From assembly GCA_002839445.1 (NCBI GenBank), contig PGYB01000024.1, positions 1 through 64,000 of the forward strand: a stretch of DNA of 64,000 nucleotides, written 5' to 3'. How positions within the stretch are numbered: position 1 is the first letter of the stretch; each line of letters begins with the position of its first letter. This document shows, in pieces, positions 44,368 through 52,885 of this stretch. Both the position numbers and the translations under genes were made by a program. The DNA comes from Candidatus Riflebacteria bacterium HGW-Riflebacteria-1. GTDB lineage: Bacteria > Muiribacteriota > Ozemobacteria > Ozemobacterales > Ozemobacteraceae. The notes under the pieces were generated by a model. That model saw only the letters and a program-made list of their open reading frames with translations, was not told the DNA's origin and made no database searches.

Positions 44368-45843
44368 GTGAAGCCGGAAATCGCCATCTCTTCAAACTTC
44401 GGAACGGTGGATTCAGTGCGCGGCAGCGTCGTAGATATTCGATTTGATGAGCATCTGCCAGCAATCTATTCGTTGCTGCACGCGAATGAGGGGAAGATTG
44501 CCATCGAGGTCTTAGCCCAGCTCGATGCGCATCACGTTCGGGGAATCGCGCTGACGCCCACCCAGGGGCTTGCCCGTGGCGCTCGTGTCGATGATACGGG
44601 CGGGCCCTTGCAGGCGCCGGTTGGCAAGGGAATTCTCGCGCGAATGTTCGACGTCTTCGGAAACGCCATCGACAACCAGGAGATGCCTGTTGATGTGCAA
44701 TGGCGCTCCGTCCATCAAGTCCCGCCAGCGCTGGTGCGTCGCTCCACCAAGTCTGAGATTTTTGAAACGGGAATCAAGGTCATTGATGTTCTCGTGCCGC
44801 TCGAGCGTGGCGGAAAAGCGGGCCTGTTTGGCGGAGCGGGAGTCGGAAAGACGGTATTGCTCACCGAAATGATTCACAACATGATTGGACACCAGGATGG
44901 CGTCAGCATCTTTTGTGGTATCGGCGAACGCTGCCGGGAAGGCGAGGAACTTTACCGCGAAATGAAGGAAGCCGGTGTTCTGCCGAACATGGTAATGATA
45001 TTCGGTCAGATGGACGAACCGCCTGGCAGCAGATTTCGAGTGGGACATGCCGCTCTGACGATGGCCGAATATTTTCGGGACGACGAGCAGCGCGAAGTGC
45101 TGCTGCTTATCGATAATATTTTCCGCTTCATTCAGGCCGGCATGGAAGTTTCCGGCCTGATGGGGCAAATGCCATCACGCCTTGGCTATCAACCGACTAT
45201 GGGAACGGAATTGTCGCGACTGGAAGAACGCATCGCCAATACCGACACCGGTGCAATAACTTCCATTCAGGCGGTATATGTGCCGGCGGACGACCTGACC
45301 GACCCGGCAGCGGTTCATACCTTTGCCCACCTTTCGGCATCTATCGTTCTTTCGCGCAAACGCGCAAGTGAAGGGCTATACCCGGCAATCGATCTGCTGC
45401 AGTCTAGTTCCAAAATGTCCACGCCCGGTATCGTTGGCGAACGCCACTACCTTCTGGCCCGTGAAATCAGGCAAACGCTGGCCCAGTATGAAAATCTCAA
45501 GGACGTCATCGCCATGCTCGGTCTTGAGCAGTTGTCGCCGGATGACCGCAAGGTGGTAGCCCGCGCCCGACGACTGGAGCGCTTCTTTACCCAGCCCTTT
45601 TTTGCCACCGAGCAGTTTAGCGGCATTAAAGGCAAACTCGTCAGCCTCAAAGACTCGCTCGATGGTTGTGAACGCATTCTACACGATGAATTCAAAGACT
45701 ATCCGGAAAGAAGTCTATACATGATCGGGGCGATTGACGAGGCGCTGAAAAAGCCGGCCCCCGACAAACAACAAGACGAAGCCGGGCCCGAAAAGAAACC
45801 GCAACCGACAACTGAGAAGGCGGCCGCCACTCATGAATCTTAA
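44368..45843 (+). CDS. atpD: N-type ATPase F1 beta subunit
   Basis: 491 residues, GTG start with GGAG nine bases upstream inside repeat C. The Walker A motif is GGAGVGKTVL (about residue 154), the catalytic Glu lies in GIGERCREGEE, and Walker B is VLLLIDNIFRF. The length is that of F1-beta with a charged Lys/Pro/Glu tail. As first gene of atpD-C-Q-R-B-E-F-A-G it shows the diagnostic order of N-ATPases, a mobile F-type group that starts with beta and lacks the delta gene. In family knowledge N-ATPases are thought to extrude Na+ or H+ at the cost of ATP rather than make ATP. The stop overlaps atpC by 11 bp. Confidence 0.96.
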   Translation: MKPEIAISSNFGTVDSVRGSVVDIRFDEHLPAIYSLLHANEGKIAIEVLAQLDAHHVRGIALTPTQGLARGARVDDTGGPLQAPVGKGILARMFDVFGNAIDNQEMPVDVQWRSVHQVPPALVRRSTKSEIFETGIKVIDVLVPLERGGKAGLFGGAGVGKTVLLTEMIHNMIGHQDGVSIFCGIGERCREGEELYREMKEAGVLPNMVMIFGQMDEPPGSRFRVGHAALTMAEYFRDDEQREVLLLIDNIFRFIQAGMEVSGLMGQMPSRLGYQPTMGTELSRLEERIANTDTGAITSIQAVYVPADDLTDPAAVHTFAHLSASIVLSRKRASEGLYPAIDLLQSSSKMSTPGIVGERHYLLAREIRQTLAQYENLKDVIAMLGLEQLSPDDRKVVARARRLERFFTQPFFATEQFSGIKGKLVSLKDSLDGCERILHDEFKDYPERSLYMIGAIDEALKKPAPDKQQDEAGPEKKPQPTTEKAAATHES

Positions 45844-46222
45844 GGTGCTTCTGCCTTTTCAAATCTTCGTTGAGAAAGACGACGTTTCGCGAATCGTCGC
45901 CGAGACACGCGCTGGCTCGTTTGGCCTCTTGCCGCATCGCCGGGACTGCGTCGCGGAAATTGTGCCCGGGATTTTGATTTACGAAAGCGAGTCAGAAGGT
46001 GAGATTTGCCTGGCGGTCGATGAGGGAATTCTGGTCAAGACAGGCTTGAACGTAACCGTCTCCGTACGTAACGCCATTGGCGGAACAGATCTTGAGCAAT
46101 TGCGTGAAGAGGTCGAGCGAGAGTTTGTCAATCTGAACGAACGAGAACAGCACATTCGCACGGTCATGGACAAAATGGAACGTGGTTTAATCACCCGCAT
46201 GGCAAGGCTTCATCGTGATTGA
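45833..46222 (+). CDS. atpC: N-type ATPase F1 epsilon subunit
   Basis: 129 residues. The N-terminal beta sandwich (MNLKVLLPFQIF, AETRAGSFGLLPHRRDCVAEI) is the epsilon domain found next to beta, followed by a helical C-terminal part. It overlaps atpD by 11 bp and atpQ by 8 bp. In the complex it links the rotor to the F1 head and can inhibit hydrolysis. Position two in the operon is typical of N-ATPases. Confidence 0.93.
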   Translation: MNLKVLLPFQIFVEKDDVSRIVAETRAGSFGLLPHRRDCVAEIVPGILIYESESEGEICLAVDEGILVKTGLNVTVSVRNAIGGTDLEQLREEVEREFVNLNEREQHIRTVMDKMERGLITRMARLHRD

Positions 46223-46544
46223 AAAAGCTAAAATCAAGGATGCAAAAGAGCAGGCGACCTTCAGTCATGAGGTTGCAGCAAAGACGAAACGTAAACTCAA
46301 GGCGCGGCGCACCCCCACCCCGGGGCTCTGGTTCGGCCTGGGCATGATGGGACTCATCGGCTGGTCGGTGGTGGTGCCGACATTACTTGGCGCGGCACTT
46401 GGCATCTGGCTGGATCAACACCACCCAGGAAGTCATTCCTGGACGCTGACGCTTCTGGTCGCAGGTCTCTTCATCGGCTGCCTGAATGCCTGGCATTGGG
46501 TGGCAAAGGAAAATCAGGATATGCATGAGGATAAAAATGAATGA
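46215..46544 (+). CDS. atpQ: N-ATPase accessory subunit AtpQ (AtpZ/AtpI-like)
   Basis: 109 residues, starting with GTG. A basic cytoplasmic N-terminus of about 40 residues precedes two transmembrane helices (GLGMMGLIGWSVVVPTLLG and LLVAGLFIGCLNAWHW). This is the AtpQ/AtpZ pattern reported for N-ATPase operons, located between atpC and atpR. The role is proposed as c-ring assembly or ion supply. It overlaps atpR by 8 bp (ATGAATGA). Confidence 0.88.
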   Translation: MIEKAKIKDAKEQATFSHEVAAKTKRKLKARRTPTPGLWFGLGMMGLIGWSVVVPTLLGAALGIWLDQHHPGSHSWTLTLLVAGLFIGCLNAWHWVAKENQDMHEDKNE

Positions 46545-46842
46545 AACAATCAGTCTGGTTATGGCTTTGGCGGGTGGCATTACCCTTGGAGTAATGTTCT
46601 TTGCAGGTCTCTGGTGGACGGTTAATCGTGGGGTGTCTTCAGAATACCCCGTATTGTGGTTCTTCAGCAGTCTGATGCTGCGAACAGTTATCGCCCTGAC
46701 CGGGTTCCATTATTTTGCCGGGGGTTCCAGCGGAAAGCTGTTTATGTGCCTTTTCGGCTTTTTCGTTGCCCACCAGCTCGTGATCTGGTTTACCAGAACA
46801 GCGGAAAGAAAAATCATTCCTGACCCAGGAGCTCCGATATGA
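46537..46842 (+). CDS. atpR: N-ATPase accessory subunit AtpR
   Basis: 101 residues from ATG 46537 (GAGG five to six bases upstream, overlapping the atpQ end); a longer frame upstream lies inside atpQ. Three membrane helices. AtpR is specific to N-ATPases; a conserved Arg in the second helix (LMLRTVIALTGF) is present. It is thought to interact with the c-ring Glu during assembly. It sits between atpQ and atpB and overlaps atpB by 4 bp. Confidence 0.88.
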   Translation: MNETISLVMALAGGITLGVMFFAGLWWTVNRGVSSEYPVLWFFSSLMLRTVIALTGFHYFAGGSSGKLFMCLFGFFVAHQLVIWFTRTAERKIIPDPGAPI

Positions 46843-47534
46843 ACCTTAGTCCGGATGAGGTGGTCTACTGGCAATACGGGGTGATCAATCTCAATGCAAC
46901 CATTGTGTTCACCTGGGCTCTGATGATCGTGTTGGCCGTCTCGGCAAAACTCATCACCCGCCGCCTTTCCACGAGCCTGCAGCGTTCGCGCTGGCAAAAT
47001 CTTCTGGAAATAATTGTCACCAGTATTCTGCAACAAATTGAAGATGTCGGTTTGAACGAGCCGCGCAAATATCTCGACTTCCTGGGAACCCTGTTTCTGT
47101 TTGTCGCCGCAGCAAGCCTGGGCACAGTCATTCCCGGATATCAACCGCCGACCGGCTCTCTCTCAACCACGGCAGCGCTCGCGCTGTCTGTATTTGCAGC
47201 CGTACCGTTCTTCGGCATCAAAGCGCAGGGATTTGGGAACTATATGAAATCCTACATGGCACCGACGTTCATCATGCTGCCATTTAACATCATCAGCGAA
47301 ATTTCACGCACCCTGGCCCTCGCCATTCGACTGTTCGGCAACATGATGAGCGGGGGAATGATCATCGGAATACTGCTTTCCCTTACGCCCTTCCTTTTTC
47401 CGATCGTTATGACAGTACTCGGTCTGCTCACCGGTATGGTGCAGGCCTACATCTTCAGCATTCTGGCAACGGTTTACATCGCCGCCGCCACACGAGTTCG
47501 CAAACCTGCGCCACAGCCCGAAGCTGCATCTTGA
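46839..47534 (+). CDS. atpB: N-type ATPase F0 subunit a
   Basis: 231 residues, polytopic (five to six helices). The essential stator Arg lies in RTLALAIRLFGNMMSGGMI near residue 165. The F0-a pattern is also visible in FNIISEISR. It forms the ion half-channels facing the c-ring. It is shorter than many a subunits, as is usual for N-ATPases. It overlaps atpR by 4 bp and is followed 18 bp later by atpE. Confidence 0.94.
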   Translation: MNLSPDEVVYWQYGVINLNATIVFTWALMIVLAVSAKLITRRLSTSLQRSRWQNLLEIIVTSILQQIEDVGLNEPRKYLDFLGTLFLFVAAASLGTVIPGYQPPTGSLSTTAALALSVFAAVPFFGIKAQGFGNYMKSYMAPTFIMLPFNIISEISRTLALAIRLFGNMMSGGMIIGILLSLTPFLFPIVMTVLGLLTGMVQAYIFSILATVYIAAATRVRKPAPQPEAAS

Positions 47535-47552
47535 CCAAATTCAGGAGAATAT

Positions 47553-47834
47553 ATGGATAGTATGACAATGATCGCGATAGCCTCAATTGTAATGGCTGGT
47601 TTCACAACGGGCATCGGCTGTCTGGGCCCGGCCATAGCCGAAGGAAAAGCGGTGGCTACCGCCTTGAATTCTCTGGCTCAACAACCCGATGCCTCACCGA
47701 CGATTACCAGAACCTTGTTCGTTGGCCTCGCAATGATCGAATCAACGGCTATCTACTGTTTCGTGCTGTCAATGATTCTCATTTTTGCCAACCCCTTCTG
47801 GAACCACATTATCGCAAAAGCGGCGGAAAAATAA
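47553..47834 (+). CDS. atpE: N-type ATPase F0 subunit c
   Basis: 93 residues, two helices joined by a polar loop (LAQQPDA). The ion-binding carboxylate is E63 in AMIESTAIY, followed by Ser64-Thr65 as in Na+-binding c subunits. A second acid, E30 in IAEGKA, lies in the first helix. This two-carboxylate form is known in N-type c rings; at least one N-type ring (Burkholderia) has been reported to be H+-specific, so the ion cannot be settled here. The ribosome site is AGGAG before ATG 47553. Confidence 0.95.
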   Translation: MDSMTMIAIASIVMAGFTTGIGCLGPAIAEGKAVATALNSLAQQPDASPTITRTLFVGLAMIESTAIYCFVLSMILIFANPFWNHIIAKAAEK

Positions 47835-47837
47835 ACC

Positions 47838-48668
47838 ATGGCAATTGATTGGTTTACCATTGTCGCGCAGGCATTCAACTTTCTCATCCTGATGTGGTTG
47901 TTGAAGTATTTTCTTTACCAGCCGATCCTAAATGCCATCGACGAGCGAGAGAAATTGATCGCAACAAAACTCGGAGATGCCGATCTGAAAATGGTCGAAG
48001 CTCAGAAAGAAAAAGACGAGTTCAAGCAGAAGCGCGAAGAGATTGACCAGAAACGCGCTGACCTTTTCCGCCAGGCGACGGAAGAAGCAAATGTCCTTCG
48101 CCAGCGACTCATCGATGAAGCCAGACAAGCTGCTGAGGCTCTGAGTGCGAAACGCCAGGTGACATTGCGAAACGAAGAACGTGACTTACATCAGGCCATC
48201 AGAAGCAGAACACAAATGGAGGTCTTTGACATCGCCAGAAAGGTGCTGGCCGACCTCGCCACGGCAAGCCTGGAAGAACGCCTGGGCGAAGTGTTCACCC
48301 GTCGCTTGCGAGAGATGGATGACCAGACGCGAGCAGGGCTCGCCGAAATCGTTAAAACAGCGGCCGAACCAGTTCTCATACGCAGTGCCTTTGATCTGCC
48401 GGCGGAACAACGCGCCACCATCCAGAATGCTCTTAATATAACCTTTTCGGCAGAGGTCCGTGTCCGCTTTGAGACAGCGCCAGATCTGATCGGCGGGGTT
48501 GAACTCATCGCCAACGGACAAAAGGTTGCGTGGAGCATTGCTGATTATCTTACCTCTCTCGAAAGGGGGATAGAGGCACTTCTGCAGGAGAAAAGCAAAC
48601 CTGTCGCCAAAGCGGATGCAAAATCAGAAAAAACAGAAAAATCCGAAACGGCGGCCAAAACGCCATGA
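47838..48668 (+). CDS. atpF: N-type ATPase F0 subunit b (long, delta-replacing form)
   Basis: 276 residues. One N-terminal membrane helix (FTIVAQAFNFLILMWLLKYF) is followed by a long charged coiled coil and a C-terminal region (about 150-235, with VRFETAPDLIGGVELIANG) that resembles the C-terminal part of the delta subunit. A separate atpH (delta) gene is absent from the operon, as in all N-ATPases, so this extended b likely binds alpha directly. A low-complexity Lys/Ala/Glu tail ends the protein. It overlaps atpA by 4 bp. Confidence 0.93.
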   Translation: MAIDWFTIVAQAFNFLILMWLLKYFLYQPILNAIDEREKLIATKLGDADLKMVEAQKEKDEFKQKREEIDQKRADLFRQATEEANVLRQRLIDEARQAAEALSAKRQVTLRNEERDLHQAIRSRTQMEVFDIARKVLADLATASLEERLGEVFTRRLREMDDQTRAGLAEIVKTAAEPVLIRSAFDLPAEQRATIQNALNITFSAEVRVRFETAPDLIGGVELIANGQKVAWSIADYLTSLERGIEALLQEKSKPVAKADAKSEKTEKSETAAKTP

Positions 48669-50254
48669 ACATGGAACCAGAGAGCCTGCAGAATATTTTT
48701 GACAGCGTGTTCGCGGAGATTCGCCAGGTGCGCGAAACGCTCAACCCACAACTGCGACCGCAGGAGGTGGGCACAATCACAAGTGTCGCCACCGGTATCG
48801 CCAAGGTGGCGGGCCTTCCCGGGGTGGGATTTGATGAGCTGGTGATCTTTCCCGGCAACATTACCGGCATTGCCTTCAATGTTGATGCCGACGAGTTGAG
48901 TGTCGTTCTGCTCGGTGAATACTGGCATCTTCAGGTTGGCGATGAAGTCCGAAGAACTGGTCGGGTCATGGACGTGGCTGTGGGCGAGGGTTTGCTGGGG
49001 CGTGTCATCGATCCGCTCGGTCGGCCTCTCGATAATAAAGGGACAGTGACGTCTTCCGGGCGACTGCCCATCGAGCGTCCTGCCGCGCCGATCATGTCGC
49101 GAGACCCGGTTCGGGTGCCACTCCAGACTGGTCTCAAAGTCATCGATGCGCTGATTCCAATCGGTCGTGGTCAGCGCGAATTGATTCTCGGTGACCGTCA
49201 GACGGGCAAAACCGCTATTGCGATCGACACGATCCTCAATCAGCGCGACCAGAATGTGCTCTGCGTCTACTGCGCCATCGGTCAGCGCGCCTCCGCCGTT
49301 GCGAAGGCCGTGGCAACACTTAGAGAGAAGGGCGCGATGGATTACACCGTCATCGTTGTGGCCGAGGGCAACGATCCGCCCGGTCTCGCTTACATCGCAC
49401 CTTATGCTGCGACAAGCATCGCGGAGTTTTTCATGGAAGCAGGCCGCGATGTGCTGATCGTGTATGATGATCTCACCCATCACGCGCGCGCCTATCGTGA
49501 GCTTTCGCTCATATTGCGCCGTCCGCCCGGCCGCGAAGCATTTCCCGGCGATATTTTCTATATCCACTCGCGTCTGCTTGAACGTGCGACGCACTTGCGC
49601 GAGAACCTCGGTGGCGGCTCCCTCACCGCCTTGCCCATCATCGAAACTGAAGCGCAGAACATTTCCGCCTATATCCCGACCAATTTGATTTCCATTACAG
49701 ATGGGCAGATTTACCTCTCGCCATCGCTGTTCGAATTAGGCGTGCTGCCGGCAGTCGATGTCGGAAAGTCGGTTTCGCGAGTTGGCAGTAAAGCGCAGCT
49801 CCCGGCCTACCGCGTGGCGGCAGGATCTTTGAAGCTAGACTACGCGCAGTTTGAGGAACTCGAAACGTTTTCCCGCTTCGGAGCCCGCCTGGATGAAGAT
49901 ACTCGTAAAATCATCGACCATGGCCGGCGAATTCGCGCCTGCCTCAAGCAGCCTGAATTCGCCCCGGTTTCCGTGCCAGCGCAAATTGCCGTGCTGTTGG
50001 CTCTGGGCGCAGAACTCTTCGACCGCGTGCCGCTTGACCAGATGCGCAACGCTGAACACGCCCTCGAAAAAGCATCGGCAAGTTTTCCCGCTGAGGTGCT
50101 TGAGCGACTTAACACAGCAGAAAAATTGAGCGACGAGGACCGGGAAAAAATTATCGAGATTGCGCGCCAGGCGCTGGCCAGCTTTCAGCCTGCGACTGAA
50201 CCCGGTAAAGAGGAAAGTGAGGAAAATGAGGAAAAAGAGGCAGAAGAGACATGA
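48665..50254 (+). CDS. atpA: N-type ATPase F1 alpha subunit
   Basis: 529 residues. P-loop GDRQTGKTAI (about residue 178), a Walker B-like strand VLIVYDDLTHHA and the arginine-finger region SVSRVGSKAQ are present. The C-terminus ends in a Glu-rich tail. It overlaps atpF and atpG by 4 bp each. The overlap chain from atpQ to atpB and from atpF to atpG indicates one transcript and fixed stoichiometry. Confidence 0.96.
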   Translation: MNMEPESLQNIFDSVFAEIRQVRETLNPQLRPQEVGTITSVATGIAKVAGLPGVGFDELVIFPGNITGIAFNVDADELSVVLLGEYWHLQVGDEVRRTGRVMDVAVGEGLLGRVIDPLGRPLDNKGTVTSSGRLPIERPAAPIMSRDPVRVPLQTGLKVIDALIPIGRGQRELILGDRQTGKTAIAIDTILNQRDQNVLCVYCAIGQRASAVAKAVATLREKGAMDYTVIVVAEGNDPPGLAYIAPYAATSIAEFFMEAGRDVLIVYDDLTHHARAYRELSLILRRPPGREAFPGDIFYIHSRLLERATHLRENLGGGSLTALPIIETEAQNISAYIPTNLISITDGQIYLSPSLFELGVLPAVDVGKSVSRVGSKAQLPAYRVAAGSLKLDYAQFEELETFSRFGARLDEDTRKIIDHGRRIRACLKQPEFAPVSVPAQIAVLLALGAELFDRVPLDQMRNAEHALEKASASFPAEVLERLNTAEKLSDEDREKIIEIARQALASFQPATEPGKEESEENEEKEAEET

Positions 50255-51162
50255 GTGATACCAGCGCAAGTCTGCGCCGTAAGATGCTGGGGGCTGGGGA
50301 TCTCCTGACCGTGGTCAGCACCATGAAGGTCATGGCCGCCGCCAATATTGTGCAATACGAAAAATCTGTGGCAGCGCTGGGCGACTACTATCGAACGGTA
50401 GAAATTGGCTTGTGCGCCTGCTTACGACAAAGAGAGTTATCTGCCAGGGTTGTCGAAAGAAAAAAAACATCCGTTGCCGGTGCCATTGTGTTCGGCTCAG
50501 ACCAGGGCCTGGTAGGGCAATTCAATGATACGGTGACCGATTATGCCGCTGAGATTCTGGCAGCTCGACCCGACAATCCTGTGATCTGGGCTGTCGGTGA
50601 GCGTGTCCACGCCAGGTTGGTCGCCGCCGGCCTGTCACCTGTCGACCTTTTCCCGGTGCCGAATTCAGTCAAGGCAATCACTCCGCTCGTCATGAAAATT
50701 CTCATGGCGAGCGAAAAGCGCCGAAACAAAGGTGAAATCTCTGAACTCAACCTTTTTTATCATCATCAGACATCCGGTACAGCCTATGCGCCAGTCAGCC
50801 AGCGACTGCTGCCGCTCGATGAAACCTGGCGGCAAAATCTTTTAAAGCTCCCCTGGCCGACAAAAACTCTGCCTGAGGTCATGGGTGATAACAGCGCGAC
50901 ATTGCAGGCACTTATCCGCAGCTATCTCTTCGTCTCGATTTTCCGGGCCTGTGCCGAATCCCTTGCCAGCGAGAACGCGAGCCGGCTGGCGGCGATGCAG
51001 CGCGCCGAAAAAAACATCAGTGAATTACTCGATGAACTCACCGGCAACTTTCATCGCCTGCGGCAAAGCGGCATCGACGAGGAACTTTTCGACGTCATCG
51101 CCGGTTTCGAAGCGCTGAACGAGAATGAAAATGCAGGACATTGTCCAAAACAAAACCGGTAA
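50251..51162 (+). CDS. atpG: N-type ATPase F1 gamma subunit
   Basis: 303 residues. The N-terminal helix SLRRKMLGAGDLLTVVSTMKVMAAANI and the C-terminal helix of the rotor shaft are visible, with IVFGSDQGLVGQFND in the Rossmann-like middle. The sequence is strongly diverged from housekeeping gamma, as usual in N-ATPases. It is the last gene of the operon and of the island; the gap after it (51163-51450) contains the ord promoter and no gene. Confidence 0.92.
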   Translation: MSDTSASLRRKMLGAGDLLTVVSTMKVMAAANIVQYEKSVAALGDYYRTVEIGLCACLRQRELSARVVERKKTSVAGAIVFGSDQGLVGQFNDTVTDYAAEILAARPDNPVIWAVGERVHARLVAAGLSPVDLFPVPNSVKAITPLVMKILMASEKRRNKGEISELNLFYHHQTSGTAYAPVSQRLLPLDETWRQNLLKLPWPTKTLPEVMGDNSATLQALIRSYLFVSIFRACAESLASENASRLAAMQRAEKNISELLDELTGNFHRLRQSGIDEELFDVIAGFEALNENENAGHCPKQNR

Positions 51163-51319
51163 CTACATTTTCCTTGCCGTAAATCCCCCCCCTCAAAAAA
51201 CCGCCCGTCAATTGATAGCCGATAGTCACTCGAAAAATCCGGCCATTCCCTAGAAAAAATTGTCCTGTTATTCTTTTCGGAATCTTATCATTTTGCAACC
51301 GACTGGCTAAACTCAAGGC

Positions 51320-51347
51320 TTGATATACGCAACTTTTATAGTATACT
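51320..51347 (+). promoter_or_regulatory. sigma70-type promoter of ord
   Basis: TTGATA (51320-51325), a 16-bp spacer and TATACT (51342-51347) give five of six matches at each box. The leader to the start codon is then about 95 bp. Confidence 0.65.
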
Positions 51348-51450
51348 TGCCCGTGAAGCCCAAAGACCTTTTCATGGTTTTGAAAAGTGTTGCAAGCTGT
51401 AAGTCTTCTGGAAAAGCTCATAAGAATAATTCAATAACAGGAGAAATGAT

Positions 51451-52506
51451 GTGAAGAAAGAAAATGTTAAGATCGCGATCTGGGGTTTTGGTGCCATGGG
51501 AAGCGGCATGGCGGAAGTGTTGCTGCGCAAGAAAGGCGTCGATATCGTCGGCGTCTGCGATATTCACCCCGACCGTGCCGGCAAAAGCATGTTTGAAGTA
51601 CTTGGCACTCCCAAAGGAAAGCACAAAGACGTAATTATCCAGAGCGACATCAAAAAAACCATCAGCAAAAAATCAGCTGATCTAGTGCTGCTTTGCACTG
51701 ACAGTTTTACCAGCAAGTCCTTTGACAAGATCAAGCTGATCGTCGAACTCGGCATCAATGTCATTACCACGGCCGAAGAAATGGCTTATCCCAAGGCCAA
51801 AGAACCAAAGCTTTCAGCCGAGATGGATAAGCTGGCAAAGGCCAATGGCGTCAGCATTCTGGGCACCGGCATCAACCCCGGCCTCATAATGGACCTTCTC
51901 GTGGTATTGATGAGCGGAGCCTGCACCGATGTTGAATTCGTCAAGGCCGAGCGCGTCAACAGCCTTTCTCCCTTTGGCCCGGCCGTCATGGAAGAACAGG
52001 GCGTTGGCATTACTCTCGCCGAATTCGAAAAACAGTCAAAAGCTGGTCATCTCGCTGGTCACGTCGGCTTCAACGAATCAATCAGCATGATCTGCGACGC
52101 CATCGGCTGGAAACTCGACAAACCTGTCGAGCAGACCATGGCTCCGATAGTTTCAAAAGTTCTGCGCAAGACCAAATATGCCGAAGTTAAACCCGGTAAC
52201 GTTGCTGGCTGCACCATGAAGGGCTTCGGCTATGTCAACGGCAAGCTCGCGGTTGAAATGAACCACCCGCAGCAGATTGAACCCGAACTCGAAGGCACAG
52301 ATACCGGCGATTACGTCATCATCAAAGGCACTCCAAACGTTAACCTGTCGAACAAGCCCGAAATACCTGGCGGCATCGGCACAATAGCCATGTGCATCAA
52401 CATGATTCCACAGGTCATCAATGCCAGACCCGGCCTGCATACCATGCTCGACCTGCCGGTTCCGCGCGCCATCATGGGCGACATGCGCGAACAGATTCAC
52501 GATTGA
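51451..52506 (+). CDS. ord: 2,4-diaminopentanoate dehydrogenase
   Basis: 351 residues. N-terminal Rossmann fold with IAIWGFGAMGSGMA, then the catalytic domain with GTGINPGLIMDLL, an arrangement of the DapB-like diaminopentanoate dehydrogenase family. The enzyme oxidatively deaminates 2,4-diaminopentanoate to 2-amino-4-oxopentanoate with NAD(P)+, the step before OrtAB. The start is the GTG at 51451 with GGAG nine bases upstream. It has its own promoter (51320) and terminator (52527). ortAB lie 20.6 kb away on the other strand, so this pathway is split by the island. Confidence 0.93.
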   Translation: MKKENVKIAIWGFGAMGSGMAEVLLRKKGVDIVGVCDIHPDRAGKSMFEVLGTPKGKHKDVIIQSDIKKTISKKSADLVLLCTDSFTSKSFDKIKLIVELGINVITTAEEMAYPKAKEPKLSAEMDKLAKANGVSILGTGINPGLIMDLLVVLMSGACTDVEFVKAERVNSLSPFGPAVMEEQGVGITLAEFEKQSKAGHLAGHVGFNESISMICDAIGWKLDKPVEQTMAPIVSKVLRKTKYAEVKPGNVAGCTMKGFGYVNGKLAVEMNHPQQIEPELEGTDTGDYVIIKGTPNVNLSNKPEIPGGIGTIAMCINMIPQVINARPGLHTMLDLPVPRAIMGDMREQIHD

Positions 52507-52526
52507 TATTTAACCTGACTTCTTTG

Positions 52527-52562
52527 ACGGGGGCAGAAACACAAGGTTTCTGCCCCCGTTCT
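52527..52562 (+). terminator. terminator hairpin of ord
   Basis: ACGGGGGCAGAAAC (52527-52540) and GTTTCTGCCCCCGT (52546-52559) form a perfect 14-bp stem with a five-base loop, 20 bp after the ord stop. The T-run is weak (TTCTGTATT). Confidence 0.75.
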
Positions 52563-52731
52563 GTATTATCTGGCATTAACCCGAGGCGTCCAATACCATC
52601 ATCATTTGTTTGGCGATCAGATGGCGAACTTATACTATTCACAGAAAATTCGTTCACAGCGAAAAACTGGATATCGTTCTCGTCTTTGTAATTGCCAGCA
52701 ACGACGAGAACGATTATGGAAGGCTTAATTT

Positions 52732-52809
52732 GTCATTCTGCACGCAGCAAAGTCGCAGAATCCATGACTTTACCGGCATTCTGGATCCTGCGACTCCGCG
52801 CAGGATGAC
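52732..52809. repeat. 78-bp dispersed repeat with GTCATTCTG / CAGGATGAC ends, copy 1
   Basis: Near-identical to 58661-58741; a short variant lies at 16791-16826. Inside, CGCAGAATCC and GGATCCTGCG can pair. The gap 52507-52885 holds this repeat and the ord terminator only. Confidence 0.75.
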
Positions 52810-52885
52810 GATTACGACGTGCAGGATGTAATAGTGCGAGAACGAACGAAATAAGTAGAATTGGTATTAATTGTCAGGCTCAGGG

